From positions 1-13,643 of the forward strand of contig JAJZFK010000171.1 in NCBI GenBank assembly GCA_021805405.1: a stretch of DNA of 13,643 bases, in the 5' to 3' direction. Position numbers and translations under genes: made by a program. Below, one piece after another: positions 1 through 6,403 of the stretch (position 1 is the first letter of the stretch; each line of letters begins with the position of its first letter). The notes beneath the pieces were generated by a model. That model was not told the DNA's origin, made no database searches, and saw only the letters and a program-made list of their open reading frames with translations. Source of the stretch: a bacterium. GTDB lineage: Bacteria; Armatimonadota; Chthonomonadetes; Chthonomonadales; Chthonomonadaceae.

Positions 1-1
1 C

Positions 2-673
2 GCTATCAAGGCGTTCGTGGGACGAAATGGAGGTGCATGCTGCACGTCATCCAACGCAGCCCGTGTAATCTCCTGGGCCTTCAACCAAGGCGATAAACTT
101 ATTTTCTTTCCCGACCAGCACCTGGGGAGAAACACGAGCGTCGCACTTGGAGTAGATCCTGGTAGCGAGATGGTTCTATGGGATCCTTCGCTACCGTTTG
201 GCGGCAACAGTCCAGAATCGCTCATGAAGGCAAAAGTAATACTCTGGAAGGGCCACTGCTCCGTTCATGCCCGATTTACCACCGATCAGATCGCACAGGC
301 TCGGCGTCGGTATCTGGGTGTACGGGTTATCGTCCACCCCGAATGTTCGCTGGACGTTGTGGGAGCTGCTGACGAAAGTGGATCAACTGAGCATATTATA
401 AATGCGATCAACCAGTCACCCGCCGGAAGCATATGGGGCGTTGGTACCGAGATAAACCTTGTGAACCGCCTTGCCGCCGAGCTACCTGATCGCAAAATAT
501 TCTGCCTCGACCCTGTAGTATGTCCTTGTTCTACAATGTACAGAATTCACCCATACTACCTGCTCTGGTCACTACAGAACGTTCACCATGGCTCGCCGAC
601 CAATGTGATAACAGTTCCTGACGAGATTGCCCATGACGCTAAACTTGCCCTGGACAGAATGCTTACACTCTAA
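2..673 (+). CDS. nadA: Quinolinate synthase NadA, 3' part (5' end outside the window)
   Basis: NadA condenses iminoaspartate with dihydroxyacetone phosphate to give quinolinate, the committed step of de novo NAD synthesis, using an oxygen-sensitive [4Fe-4S] cluster. The frame is open from base 2, so the real start lies upstream; a GTG at 17 is only an internal codon. Seen directly: CCTSSNA (Cys codon at 41-43), then FFPDQHLGRNT, VHPECSLDV (Cys at 344-346), a GVGTEINLV segment and VVCPCSTMYRIHP (Cys at 521-523 and 527-529). The three Cys regions match the cluster ligands of the family. About 223 codons are visible against a usual 300-370, so roughly the first third is missing. The gene ends just before a strong hairpin and converges on modB. 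No nadB or nadC is visible; they may lie upstream. Confidence 0.95.
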   Translation, partial: AIKAFVGRNGGACCTSSNAARVISWAFNQGDKLIFFPDQHLGRNTSVALGVDPGSEMVLWDPSLPFGGNSPESLMKAKVILWKGHCSVHARFTTDQIAQARRRYLGVRVIVHPECSLDVVGAADESGSTEHIINAINQSPAGSIWGVGTEINLVNRLAAELPDRKIFCLDPVVCPCSTMYRIHPYYLLWSLQNVHHGSPTNVITVPDEIAHDAKLALDRMLTL

Positions 674-680
674 CGTAAAA

Positions 681-715
681 AAAACCTGTACCAGCTATTT
701 GCCGGTACAGGTTTT
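681..715. terminator. Bidirectional intrinsic terminator between nadA and modB
   Basis: A perfect 12-bp inverted repeat (AAAACCTGTACC at 681-692, GGTACAGGTTTT at 704-715) encloses an 11-nt loop. The A-run at 677-684 becomes a run of eight T on the minus strand, and the plus strand ends in TTTT. It starts 8 nt after the nadA stop and lies 137 nt beyond the modB stop, so it can end transcription from both sides. The minus-strand version has the longer U tract. Confidence 0.85.
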
Positions 716-851
716 CAGCGACTATTCGCTAACACAACGAAAAGGAGGACATGCGGTAACAGCTTGCACTGGCGCTTTCATAAATGATCACTCCTCGCAA
801 TTTGCTACACTCTAAAAGACGAATTTTCAGGCTTTTTTGGTTCCCGAACAC

Positions 852-1535
852 CTAGCGTGTAGACTCCCCTGCATAGTTGCGGCTTCGGCTGGCAAGCGCA
901 TCGGAGAGCCCAACCAGCAACATGGCTGTGCTTGCAAGTACAACGGTGAACACTAGTGCGGCATGGTCGTTACCCGCCTGCTCCTGGGAATACAGTGCCA
1001 GCGGAAGAGTCTGTGTAACGCCTGGTATGTTACCTGCTACCATCAAGGTAGCACCAAACTCGCCCAGCGCACGTCCCAATGCCAGTGCAAAACCCGATAG
1101 CAGGCTCCGGGCGCATATTGGAAGCGCAATCCGGTAAAACAGGTACCACTCACTAGCACCAGAACTGCGTGCGGCTTCCAGCAACTCTAATTGAATGCCG
1201 CTGAATGCAGAGGTAGCCGTTCGTACAAAGAGCGGAAATGCCATTATCGCGGCCGCAAGCGCAGCGCCCTGCCAGGTAAATATAAGGTGTACGCCCGCAC
1301 TATGGTTTAGCCAACGCCCAAACCGAGTACCCCGCCCCAGCGCCAGCAGGAGCATGTACCCCACTGCAGTAGGCGGTAGTACAATGGGTACCGTGAGGAG
1401 CGTGCTTACCAGCAACTTGCCCCTAAACCGGCGACCCTGTGCCATCCACCACCCCGTCAAAAGCCCAATAGGCACTACTATAGCCATGGCGCTGCTCGCA
1501 ATTCGCAGCGACAGATAGAGCGGGCTCCAATCCAT
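852..1535 (-). CDS. modB: Molybdate ABC transporter permease ModB
   Basis: ModB is the inner-membrane channel of the molybdate importer. It takes MoO4(2-) from ModA and is powered by the ATPase ModC. The 227-residue protein is full length for the family and mostly hydrophobic, with about five to six membrane segments. Family landmarks are VPIVLPPTAVGY near residues 49-60, the EAA loop that docks the ATPase (EAARSSGASEWYLFYRIALP, about 120-139), and GEFGATLMVAGNIPG with TQTLPLALYS after it. The ATG at 1535 lies 9 nt after the modA stop, and AAGG at the end of modA can serve as its ribosome binding site, so the two are probably translationally coupled. No modC follows: the next gene is convergent nadA. 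A sulfate permease (CysT/CysW) is related, but the ModA partner favours molybdate. Confidence 0.93.
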   Translation of the reverse strand: MDWSPLYLSLRIASSAMAIVVPIGLLTGWWMAQGRRFRGKLLVSTLLTVPIVLPPTAVGYMLLLALGRGTRFGRWLNHSAGVHLIFTWQGAALAAAIMAFPLFVRTATSAFSGIQLELLEAARSSGASEWYLFYRIALPICARSLLSGFALALGRALGEFGATLMVAGNIPGVTQTLPLALYSQEQAGNDHAALVFTVVLASTAMLLVGLSDALASRSRNYAGESTR

Positions 1536-1544
1536 ATGTGCAAT

Positions 1545-2342
1545 TTACCTTCGGAGTTTGGCTGGTTTAATAGTGCGATCTGGCGGCAAAAAGCCGTAGT
1601 GCCTTAACACCATCTGGGCGGTGTGTCCATTTAGAAACTGGACGAACAGTTTGGCAAACAGTGGATGATGCGAAGCAGCGACTACCGCAACCGGGTAGAC
1701 AATTGGATGGTGGTCTACACCGGGCACCGCCACCTTTACCACCTTTACCAGCTTCGCCTCAATTTTCGCGTCGGTTGCAAAGACTATACCCGCCTGGGCA
1801 TCACCATCGGCCACATACTGCAAGGTTTGACGGACATTTTCGCCTAATACAGCCTTGCGAAGTACGTCTGTCCAGATACCTTTATGCTGTAGAGTTTCAC
1901 GCGCGTACCGTCCCGATGGAACACTGGCTGGGTCCGAAACGGCGATACGATGTACCCATCCGGCTGTTAGATCATGCCAGGATGTGAGACGCGAATTAAG
2001 CGGCGCAATAAGCACGAGCCGGTTGGTTACAAAGTTTTCGCGTGTAGCAGGGGATATGAGGTGCTCAGCCTGCAGGTGATCCATCTCCTTTACGGCAGCA
2101 GAAGCAAACACATCCACCGGTGCCCCCTGCTCAATCTGCTGCTCTAGGGCACCAGATGAGCCAAAGTTGAACCTAACTGTTACGCCCTTGTGCCGCGCAG
2201 CAAAGATCCTTCCGAGATCTGTGAAAGCGTTGGTCAGCGAGGCAGCTGCAGAAACAATGACAGTTTCAGCATGCGCAGGCGCAGATGGAACTACTCCCAG
2301 CAGGCAGAGCATGATCAATAGAACAGGGCAAATTCTGTGCAT
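1545..2342 (-). CDS. modA: Molybdate-binding periplasmic protein ModA
   Basis: ModA is the extracytoplasmic binding protein that captures molybdate or tungstate for ModB. The 265-residue protein starts with a signal peptide: MHR, a hydrophobic core (ICPVLLIMLCLLGVV) and a probable cleavage after AHA at residue 25. The mature part opens with IVSAAASLTNAF and continues with VRFNFGSSGALEQQIEQGAPVDVFASA, the oxyanion-binding signature of the family. The open frame continues upstream to 2534, but that extension runs antisense through tRNA-Arg and would bury the signal peptide, so the ATG at 2342 was chosen. Upstream AAGGGA is 14 nt from this ATG, which is long. The gene is first in the modAB operon and divergent from the tRNA-Arg pair. 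Confidence 0.93.
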   Translation of the reverse strand: MHRICPVLLIMLCLLGVVPSAPAHAETVIVSAAASLTNAFTDLGRIFAARHKGVTVRFNFGSSGALEQQIEQGAPVDVFASAAVKEMDHLQAEHLISPATRENFVTNRLVLIAPLNSRLTSWHDLTAGWVHRIAVSDPASVPSGRYARETLQHKGIWTDVLRKAVLGENVRQTLQYVADGDAQAGIVFATDAKIEAKLVKVVKVAVPGVDHHPIVYPVAVVAASHHPLFAKLFVQFLNGHTAQMVLRHYGFLPPDRTIKPAKLRR

Positions 2343-2360
2343 GGTGTATACATCTTTCCC

Positions 2361-2390
2361 TTGACTTTTATAACCCGCTACCCGTATAAT
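2361..2390 (+). promoter_or_regulatory. Sigma-70-type promoter of the tRNA-Arg pair
   Basis: TTGACT (2361-2366) and TATAAT (2385-2390) are separated by 18 nt, a near-consensus housekeeping promoter. Transcription should begin near 2397, about 29 nt before the mature 5' end of tRNA-Arg(GCG). It reads away from modA. Confidence 0.8.
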
Positions 2391-2413
2391 ACCTGATTGT
2401 GAACGGCGGTTAA
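2386..2413 (-). promoter_or_regulatory. Possible modAB promoter overlapping the tRNA promoter
   Basis: On the minus strand TATTAT (2386-2391, 5 of 6 consensus) has TTAACC (2408-2413, 4 of 6) 16 nt upstream. This would start transcription near 2379, leaving a 5' leader of about 37 nt before the modA ATG. Its -10 lies over the -10 of the opposite tRNA promoter. The -35 is weak, so this is a moderate call. Confidence 0.4.
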
Positions 2414-2425
2414 TTCTGCCGTTAG

Positions 2426-2498
2426 GCGCCCGTAGCTCAGTGGATAGAGCGACAGGTTGCGGACCTGTAGGCCGGGAGTTCAAGTCTCTTCGGGCGCA
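2426..2498 (+). tRNA. tRNA-Arg, anticodon GCG
   Basis: A complete cloverleaf folds by hand. The acceptor stem is GCGCCCG/CGGGCGC with discriminator A. The D arm is GCTC/GAGC with a GGA loop carrying the A20 Arg identity base. The anticodon stem is ACAGG/CCTGT with loop TTGCGGA, and the T arm is GGGAG/CTCTT with loop TTCAAGT and two G-U pairs. The anticodon is therefore GCG, reading CGC and CGT without A34-to-inosine editing. CCA is not encoded (TTG follows). Most bacteria use tRNA-Arg(ACG) for these codons, so G34 is unusual. It is the first of two tRNA-Arg genes in tandem. Confidence 0.93.
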
Positions 2499-2603
2499 TT
2501 GTATTGCTGCAGCGGTACCTAATTTGCCGCTCAACCTTCACGCTAACCACCACCATAATAAATATGTTCAGTTATGCGTTTTCCAACCGTCCAGTGTTCT
2601 AAT

Positions 2604-2676
2604 GCCGTCGTAGCTCAGTGGATAGAGCGCCTCCGTCCTAAGGAGGGCGTCGGGGGTTCGATTCCCTCCGACGGCG
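2604..2676 (+). tRNA. tRNA-Arg, anticodon CCT
   Basis: The cloverleaf has acceptor stem GCCGTCG/CGACGGC with discriminator G, D arm GCTC/GAGC with A20, anticodon stem CCTCC/GGAGG with loop GTCCTAA, and T arm GGGGG/CCCTC with loop TTCGATT. Anticodon CCT reads AGG. Position 32 is G, where a pyrimidine is usual, opposite A38. CCA is not encoded. The gene starts 105 nt after tRNA-Arg(GCG). No convincing promoter was found in that gap, so the two are probably cotranscribed. Confidence 0.93.
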
Positions 2677-2683
2677 TACAGGT

Positions 2684-2724
2684 AAGGCGTCGCTCACCAT
2701 CAGTATGAGGTGAACGACGCTTTT
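2684..2724 (+). terminator. Intrinsic terminator after the tRNA-Arg pair
   Basis: GCGTCG-C-TCACC (2687-2698) pairs with GGTGA-A-CGACGC (2709-2720), giving eleven pairs and one C/A mismatch around a 10-nt loop. TTTT follows at 2721-2724. It starts a few bases after tRNA-Arg(CCT). On the minus strand there is no U tract, so it is unlikely to serve the convergent pseudopilin gene. The rest of the gap to 2810 shows no gene. Confidence 0.8.
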
Positions 2725-2810
2725 CTAGTTCGTATGCAAATTTCCTACCAAGGGCTAAACTCTACCCTTCCAACGCAGTGCACAGCGCACCTGCAGCGCT
2801 TTGGCCACTA

Positions 2811-3518
2811 CTAGCCGCATGGATTTGTAACGTAGGTGTAGGGCTTTATCAATTTAGTATGGCCGTCCATAAACAGGGCAGAGGTACCTAGCGGCGCGGT
2901 ACCAAGTGGCTGCATGCCAGCCTCTGCATGCTCCTGAGAAATATGTGATGGCCCGGGTACAGTGCACGAGAAATCACCCGAATCCACAAATATATCCGTC
3001 AAGAGAATCGATTTGTCCTGCGGCGCATTGCTGAACCCCCATTGCGTATATTGCGTGGTATCATCCGTTTCGCTAAGAGGTGGCAAAATCCAGTTATTAC
3101 TGGTTCCCCAGTTTATATTTGTTAGGTTCCAGTTCTTAAACATCCAAAGGTAGTAACCTGGCTGCCCTGTTTTCCACGCCTGGTCCGCAGTAAGGCCATT
3201 TTGAAACCGGGCGGAGTAATCTGGGCATGACCAAATCTGATGGTTTTTGATGTACGGATCCAAGCTGGATAATAGGCTGGGCTGCAAAGCCCAATAGCTA
3301 ATGTTTACCAGCGGATAGTCCTCGTCGTAATCCTGCGTGTACATATGAGCTGCCAGCCCAATCTGCCGGAGATTGGAGATACACACTGTTTCGCGTGCCT
3401 TTTCACGCGCCTGCGCAAATACAGGAAACAAAATTGCCGCTAGTATGGCAATAATCGCAATGACAACCAGAAGTTCAATGAGCGTAAATGCTTTCGCCTT
3501 GCCGTTTAGCTGATGCAT
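2811..3518 (-). CDS. Type II/IV pseudopilin-like protein with prepilin signal and DGH C-terminus
   Basis: The 235-residue protein begins with a class III (prepilin) signal: a short basic leader MHQLNGKAKA, then FTLIELLVVIAIIAILAAIL, cut by prepilin peptidase before the Phe. The -1 residue is Ala rather than the commoner Gly, and Glu sits at +5. Next come FPVFAQAREKARE and CISNLRQIGLAAHMYTQDYD, a globular Trp- and Asp-rich domain, and near the C-terminus SALFMDGHTKLI, the end motif of the DUF1559 (H-X9-DG) family. Such proteins are exported and anchored by the hydrophobic helix; their role is largely unknown. A TTG five codons upstream keeps the frame open, but GGAGG lies 8 nt before the ATG at 3518, so that ATG was chosen. 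The gene follows lacI by 26 nt and is probably cotranscribed with it. Confidence 0.88.
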   Translation of the reverse strand: MHQLNGKAKAFTLIELLVVIAIIAILAAILFPVFAQAREKARETVCISNLRQIGLAAHMYTQDYDEDYPLVNISYWALQPSLLSSLDPYIKNHQIWSCPDYSARFQNGLTADQAWKTGQPGYYLWMFKNWNLTNINWGTSNNWILPPLSETDDTTQYTQWGFSNAPQDKSILLTDIFVDSGDFSCTVPGPSHISQEHAEAGMQPLGTAPLGTSALFMDGHTKLIKPYTYVTNPCG

Positions 3519-3544
3519 ACTGGGATCCTCCAATAAAAGGCCGC

Positions 3545-4555
3545 CTATGCGGCAGTTGAACTGCTGCCAATTGTCTCCCTCACAACGAGAGACGTGGATA
3601 TGTGAACAGGTTCGAGTTGATGATGATCCGAAAGCAGGCGCTTGATAAGCGCAACCGTATGTGATGCAATGCTTTTATAGTTAATCTGCACGGTGGATAG
3701 CGGCGGTGCAGTCCATGAGGCCAGGTCGATGTCGTCGTGACCTGCAACAGAGAGGTCACCCGGAATAGCCAGGTTTAGCGCAGAAGCAGCATGAAAAATG
3801 CCCATCGCAATCATATCCGTGCGAGCGAATATGGCGGTGGGTCGATTTGCCTGTTGCAGCAGCCTCATTGCGGCCATTGAACCCTCCGACGGGTGAGATC
3901 CAGATGCTGCCACATTGCAAGCCTTCAGTGTGATGCCAGCGTCGGCAAGTGAAGTCCGGAATACAGCGAGCGCTGAATCATCGGTGTTACCTATGTAACC
4001 AATTGATGAATGCCCATGCTCCACAAACAGCCTAGCAACACTGCGTATTCCCTGTTCCAGGTCTAGCACAACGCAAGCAACGTGGGGAAACTGGTGACAC
4101 GCAGCATGGCCTATGACAACGGTAGGAACCTGGGGAAGGCGGGCTAAAAGAGACGCGCTTGGTGTCCCGGTCACCAGAACCAACGCATCGACTGCCTGTG
4201 AGCAAGCCCACTGTTTCAGCAGGTTTTCCTGCGACTCCTCCCGCTCCATTAGATTCAACATCAGGCCCAGATTGTTGTCCTGAAGTTCCTGCTGCATCGC
4301 ATGCGCTAGAGCAGCAAAGAAGAGATCTGCCAGAACCTTACCCTGCTCTGGAAAGGCCAGGCCCACCATTCCAGATCGGCCGCGCACAAGTTGCTGGGCG
4401 TGCAGGTTCGGCGTAAAGCCGAGCTCGTCCATGCTCTTAAGTACCCGTTCGCGGGTCGCGGCACTTACCCGTCCCGATCCGTGAATGGCTCGTGACACGG
4501 TAGCAGTTGATATGCCCAGCGATTCTGCGAAGTCTTTAATGTTCATGTTAGCCAT
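3545..4555 (-). CDS. LacI-family transcriptional regulator
   Basis: This is a 336-residue DNA-binding repressor of the LacI/GalR type. The N-terminal helix-turn-helix reads IKDFAESLGISTATVSRAIHG (about residues 6-26). A hinge region follows (LHAQQLVRGRSG), then a periplasmic-binding-protein-like effector domain with AIFARTDMIAMGIFHA and IPGDLSVAGHDDIDLASWTAPPLSTV, which usually binds a sugar. Three starts are possible: GTG 4564, ATG 4555 and ATG 4546. The ATG at 4555 was chosen because AGGTG lies 6 nt upstream. Its promoter region holds an 18-bp palindrome of LacI type, so the protein probably represses itself and the pseudopilin gene behind it. The effector is unknown, and no sugar transporter or glycosidase lies next to it. 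Confidence 0.93.
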   Translation of the reverse strand: MANMNIKDFAESLGISTATVSRAIHGSGRVSAATRERVLKSMDELGFTPNLHAQQLVRGRSGMVGLAFPEQGKVLADLFFAALAHAMQQELQDNNLGLMLNLMEREESQENLLKQWACSQAVDALVLVTGTPSASLLARLPQVPTVVIGHAACHQFPHVACVVLDLEQGIRSVARLFVEHGHSSIGYIGNTDDSALAVFRTSLADAGITLKACNVAASGSHPSEGSMAAMRLLQQANRPTAIFARTDMIAMGIFHAASALNLAIPGDLSVAGHDDIDLASWTAPPLSTVQINYKSIASHTVALIKRLLSDHHQLEPVHISTSLVVRETIGSSSTAA

Positions 4556-4568
4556 GGTATTCACCTGG

Positions 4569-4586
4569 TGCGTAAACGCTTACGCA
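4569..4586. promoter_or_regulatory. LacI-type operator palindrome at the lacI start site
   Basis: TGCGTAAACGCTTACGCA is an 18-bp inverted repeat with one imperfect base pair around a central CG, the hallmark of LacI/GalR operators. It covers about -4 to +15 of the predicted lacI transcript, where a bound repressor would block initiation. That this gene's product binds it is inferred from position and family. Confidence 0.8.
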
Positions 4587-4589
4587 ACC

Positions 4590-4618
4590 ATTATAAGACA
4601 ATCCACGAAACTTGTCAA
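4590..4618 (-). promoter_or_regulatory. Exact-consensus sigma-70 promoter of the lacI-pseudopilin unit
   Basis: On the minus strand TTGACA (4613-4618) and TATAAT (4590-4595) are spaced by exactly 17 nt, a perfect match to the housekeeping consensus. Initiation is expected near 4583, inside the operator palindrome. Such a strong promoter on a regulator gene fits tight autorepression. Confidence 0.85.
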
Positions 4619-4645
4619 CATCTTCTTACAGATTTCTGAGTCAAC

Positions 4646-4684
4646 ACGGCATCGCAAAAAGGAGTAACCTCTTCACGATGCCGT
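4646..4684. terminator. Inverted repeat downstream of panC, possible terminator
   Basis: ACGGCATCG (4646-4654) and CGATGCCGT (4676-4684) form a perfect 9-bp stem around a 21-nt loop that contains a weaker inner stem. It lies 24 nt beyond the panC stop and just upstream of the lacI promoter, a sensible place to end the pan operon transcript. No U tract follows on the minus strand, so it is not a textbook intrinsic terminator. Confidence 0.4.
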
Positions 4685-4708
4685 ATAGCTGCCTATGATG
4701 CCCTATTT

Positions 4709-5569
4709 TTACTGTGCGATAACGGCAGGAAGCAGTATGTTATCGATAAGCCTCGTGGCACCAATAGCCGCAGCAACCAGAATGACCGATGGCCTATCTC
4801 CCACAGTTTCAACGGCGTGCAGTGTCGCACTATTTGCTACCACGCAATATTCCATTGCAATAAGCTGTTCACCCTCGGTACGTTTCAGCACGATATCAGT
4901 GAGAGCACTGGATCTCCACTCGCCAGCGTTATATGCCTGCAGTGCAGCCTTAAGGCCGTCGCTAATTGCAGCCGCAGCGACGCGTTCTTCCGGTGACAGG
5001 TATGCATTCCGGGACGAGAGCGCGAGCCCGTCCTCAGCGCGAACTGTTGGAGCAACTACAATTTCTGCAGAGAAGTTGAGGTCGTGAACCATCTGCTCAA
5101 TTACTCTGGCCTGTTGAAAATCCTTTTGCCCGAAAAAGGCTCTATCTGGCTGAACAATGTTGAGGAGTTTAGAAACTACAGTACACACCCCCGCGAAATG
5201 GCCCGGGCGATGTGCACCCTCAAGTTCAACTGCGAGCGTTCCAGGTAAAATTGTCGTCTGAAACCCTTCGCCGTACATGTCTTCAACAGCCGGAGTAAAA
5301 GCTGCACCAACTCCAGAATTAGATGCCAATTGCAGGTCTTGCTGAAGCAGGCGTGGATATTTGTTAAAATCCTCATTAGCTCCAAACTGAGTGGGATTGA
5401 CGAAGATTGACGCAACAACGAGGTCGCAATCCTGTGCGGCGCGCTTGAATAACGAAAGGTGCCCGGCGTGCAGCGCACCCATTGTCGGCACGAATCCTAT
5501 AGACTTTCCTTCATGCCTAATGCCGCGCAAATATGTTCGTAAGGGACCGATCTGCTGAAATGTTCTCAT
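4709..5569 (-). CDS. panC: Pantothenate synthetase PanC
   Basis: PanC joins pantoate and beta-alanine using ATP, through a pantoyl-adenylate, to make pantothenate, the precursor of coenzyme A. The 286-residue protein is full length. Visible motifs are FVPTMGALHAGHLSL (about 27-41, holding the HxGH-type nucleotide-binding signature), SIFVNPTQFG (54-63), HRPGHFAGV, FFGQKDFQQARVI and the KMSKS-equivalent loop LALSSRNAYLS. The ATG at 5569 lies 3 nt after the panB stop, so the two genes are translationally coupled. It is the last gene of the nuclease-panB-panC operon. panD, which supplies beta-alanine, is not in the window. Confidence 0.97.
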   Translation of the reverse strand: MRTFQQIGPLRTYLRGIRHEGKSIGFVPTMGALHAGHLSLFKRAAQDCDLVVASIFVNPTQFGANEDFNKYPRLLQQDLQLASNSGVGAAFTPAVEDMYGEGFQTTILPGTLAVELEGAHRPGHFAGVCTVVSKLLNIVQPDRAFFGQKDFQQARVIEQMVHDLNFSAEIVVAPTVRAEDGLALSSRNAYLSPEERVAAAAISDGLKAALQAYNAGEWRSSALTDIVLKRTEGEQLIAMEYCVVANSATLHAVETVGDRPSVILVAAAIGATRLIDNILLPAVIAQ

Positions 5570-5572
5570 GGA

Positions 5573-6400
5573 TTAGTTGCTGTGTTCCTCTGTTGGAAAT
5601 TTACCATCTCTAACTTCATTGGCATATGATTTCAGTGCTTCTACGGCAATCTCACCAAGATTGGCAAATTGCTTCACGTGGTGAAAGTTTCGGCCGGGAG
5701 GTAGCGAAAGCAGATCGTGCCACACCTGTACCTGCCCATCGCAGAAGGGCCCGGCACCTATGCCTACCGTGGGAATATTTATCGCCTGTGTAACCGCGTG
5801 CGCAGCAGCCGCAGGTATCATCTCTAGCACAACCCCCCACGCCCCAGCCTGCTCCAGGGCCTTTGCATCGCTGATCAATCTTGCAACTGCCGCGTCTGTG
5901 GTCGCCTGTAGTTTGTGCCCTCCAAACTGATGAACCGACTGGGGGGTGAGGCCAAGATGACCCATGACTGGCACACCGCTGGCCGTTATCATCGCCACGG
6001 ACGGAGCGATGTTCTCACCGCCCTCCATTTTAACCGAACGAGCGCCACCCTCTTTTAGCAGCCGAACTGCCGCGCGCAACGCGTCCTGGGCACCCGCCTG
6101 ATAACTACCAAACGGCAGGTCTGCAACAACCAGCGCTTTCTTTACTCCTGCACTTACAGCGCACGTGTGGTGGATAATATCATCCAGCGTTACTGGTAGT
6201 ACGTTTTTGTAACCGAGCGCCATCATACCAACCGAATCACCCACGAGGATAGCGTCTACGCCAGCTCGATCTCCAATCAATCCAGCAGAAAAGTCGTAGG
6301 CCGTAATCATGACAATTCGCCTGCCTTCGAGCTTATAATGCTGTAGGTCGGGAACGGTAACAACCTTCCTGGATGCTTCGTTGTTTTCACTGAGTCGCAT
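5573..6400 (-). CDS. panB: 3-methyl-2-oxobutanoate hydroxymethyltransferase PanB
   Basis: PanB transfers a hydroxymethyl group from 5,10-methylenetetrahydrofolate to 2-oxoisovalerate to form ketopantoate, the first committed step of pantothenate synthesis. The 275-residue protein is a complete TIM-barrel enzyme. Landmarks are MITAYDFSAGLIGDRAGVDAILVGDSVGM (metal-binding Asp region), LPVTLDDIIHHT, VVADLPFGSYQ, VKMEGG, VMGHLGLTPQSVHQFGG, VLEMIP with the catalytic Glu, and PTVGIGAGPFCDGQVQVWHDLL. AGGAGAGAG precedes the ATG at 6400, and this sequence is the 3' end of the upstream nuclease gene, whose stop is 3 nt away. It thus appears to be translated from the same message as the nuclease and panC. 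Confidence 0.97.
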   Translation of the reverse strand: MRLSENNEASRKVVTVPDLQHYKLEGRRIVMITAYDFSAGLIGDRAGVDAILVGDSVGMMALGYKNVLPVTLDDIIHHTCAVSAGVKKALVVADLPFGSYQAGAQDALRAAVRLLKEGGARSVKMEGGENIAPSVAMITASGVPVMGHLGLTPQSVHQFGGHKLQATTDAAVARLISDAKALEQAGAWGVVLEMIPAAAAHAVTQAINIPTVGIGAGPFCDGQVQVWHDLLSLPPGRNFHHVKQFANLGEIAVEALKSYANEVRDGKFPTEEHSN

Positions 6401-6403
6401 TCG

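Noticed and set aside
741..759. Strong AAAGGAGG followed by ATG on the plus strand
   Set aside because: The ATG is followed after one codon by TAA, and no other usable start with a real ORF lies within reach.
722..781. 19-codon ORF on the minus strand with GGAG 9 nt before its ATG (MKAPVQAVTACPPFRCVSE)
   Set aside because: It lies in the nadA-modB gap without a promoter or recognisable similarity. The GGAG could be chance, and nothing else supports coding.
662..815. Repeated TACACTCTAA near the nadA stop and again near 806
   Set aside because: Only 10 identical bases with no flanking similarity, which is expected by chance at this size.
2343..2534. Long N-terminal extension of modA (frame open to 2534)
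   Set aside because: It runs antisense through tRNA-Arg(GCG), yields the typical RRDLNSRP-type antisense-tRNA peptide and would bury the signal peptide.
3519..3533. TTG start five codons upstream for the pseudopilin
   Set aside because: The GGAGG ribosome binding site overlaps this extension and is properly spaced for the ATG at 3518.
4159..4416. Plus-strand open frame of 85 codons inside lacI
   Set aside because: It is fully contained in a confident LacI-family gene on the other strand, is rich in Pro, Ala and Arg as antisense shadows are, and has no ribosome binding site of note.
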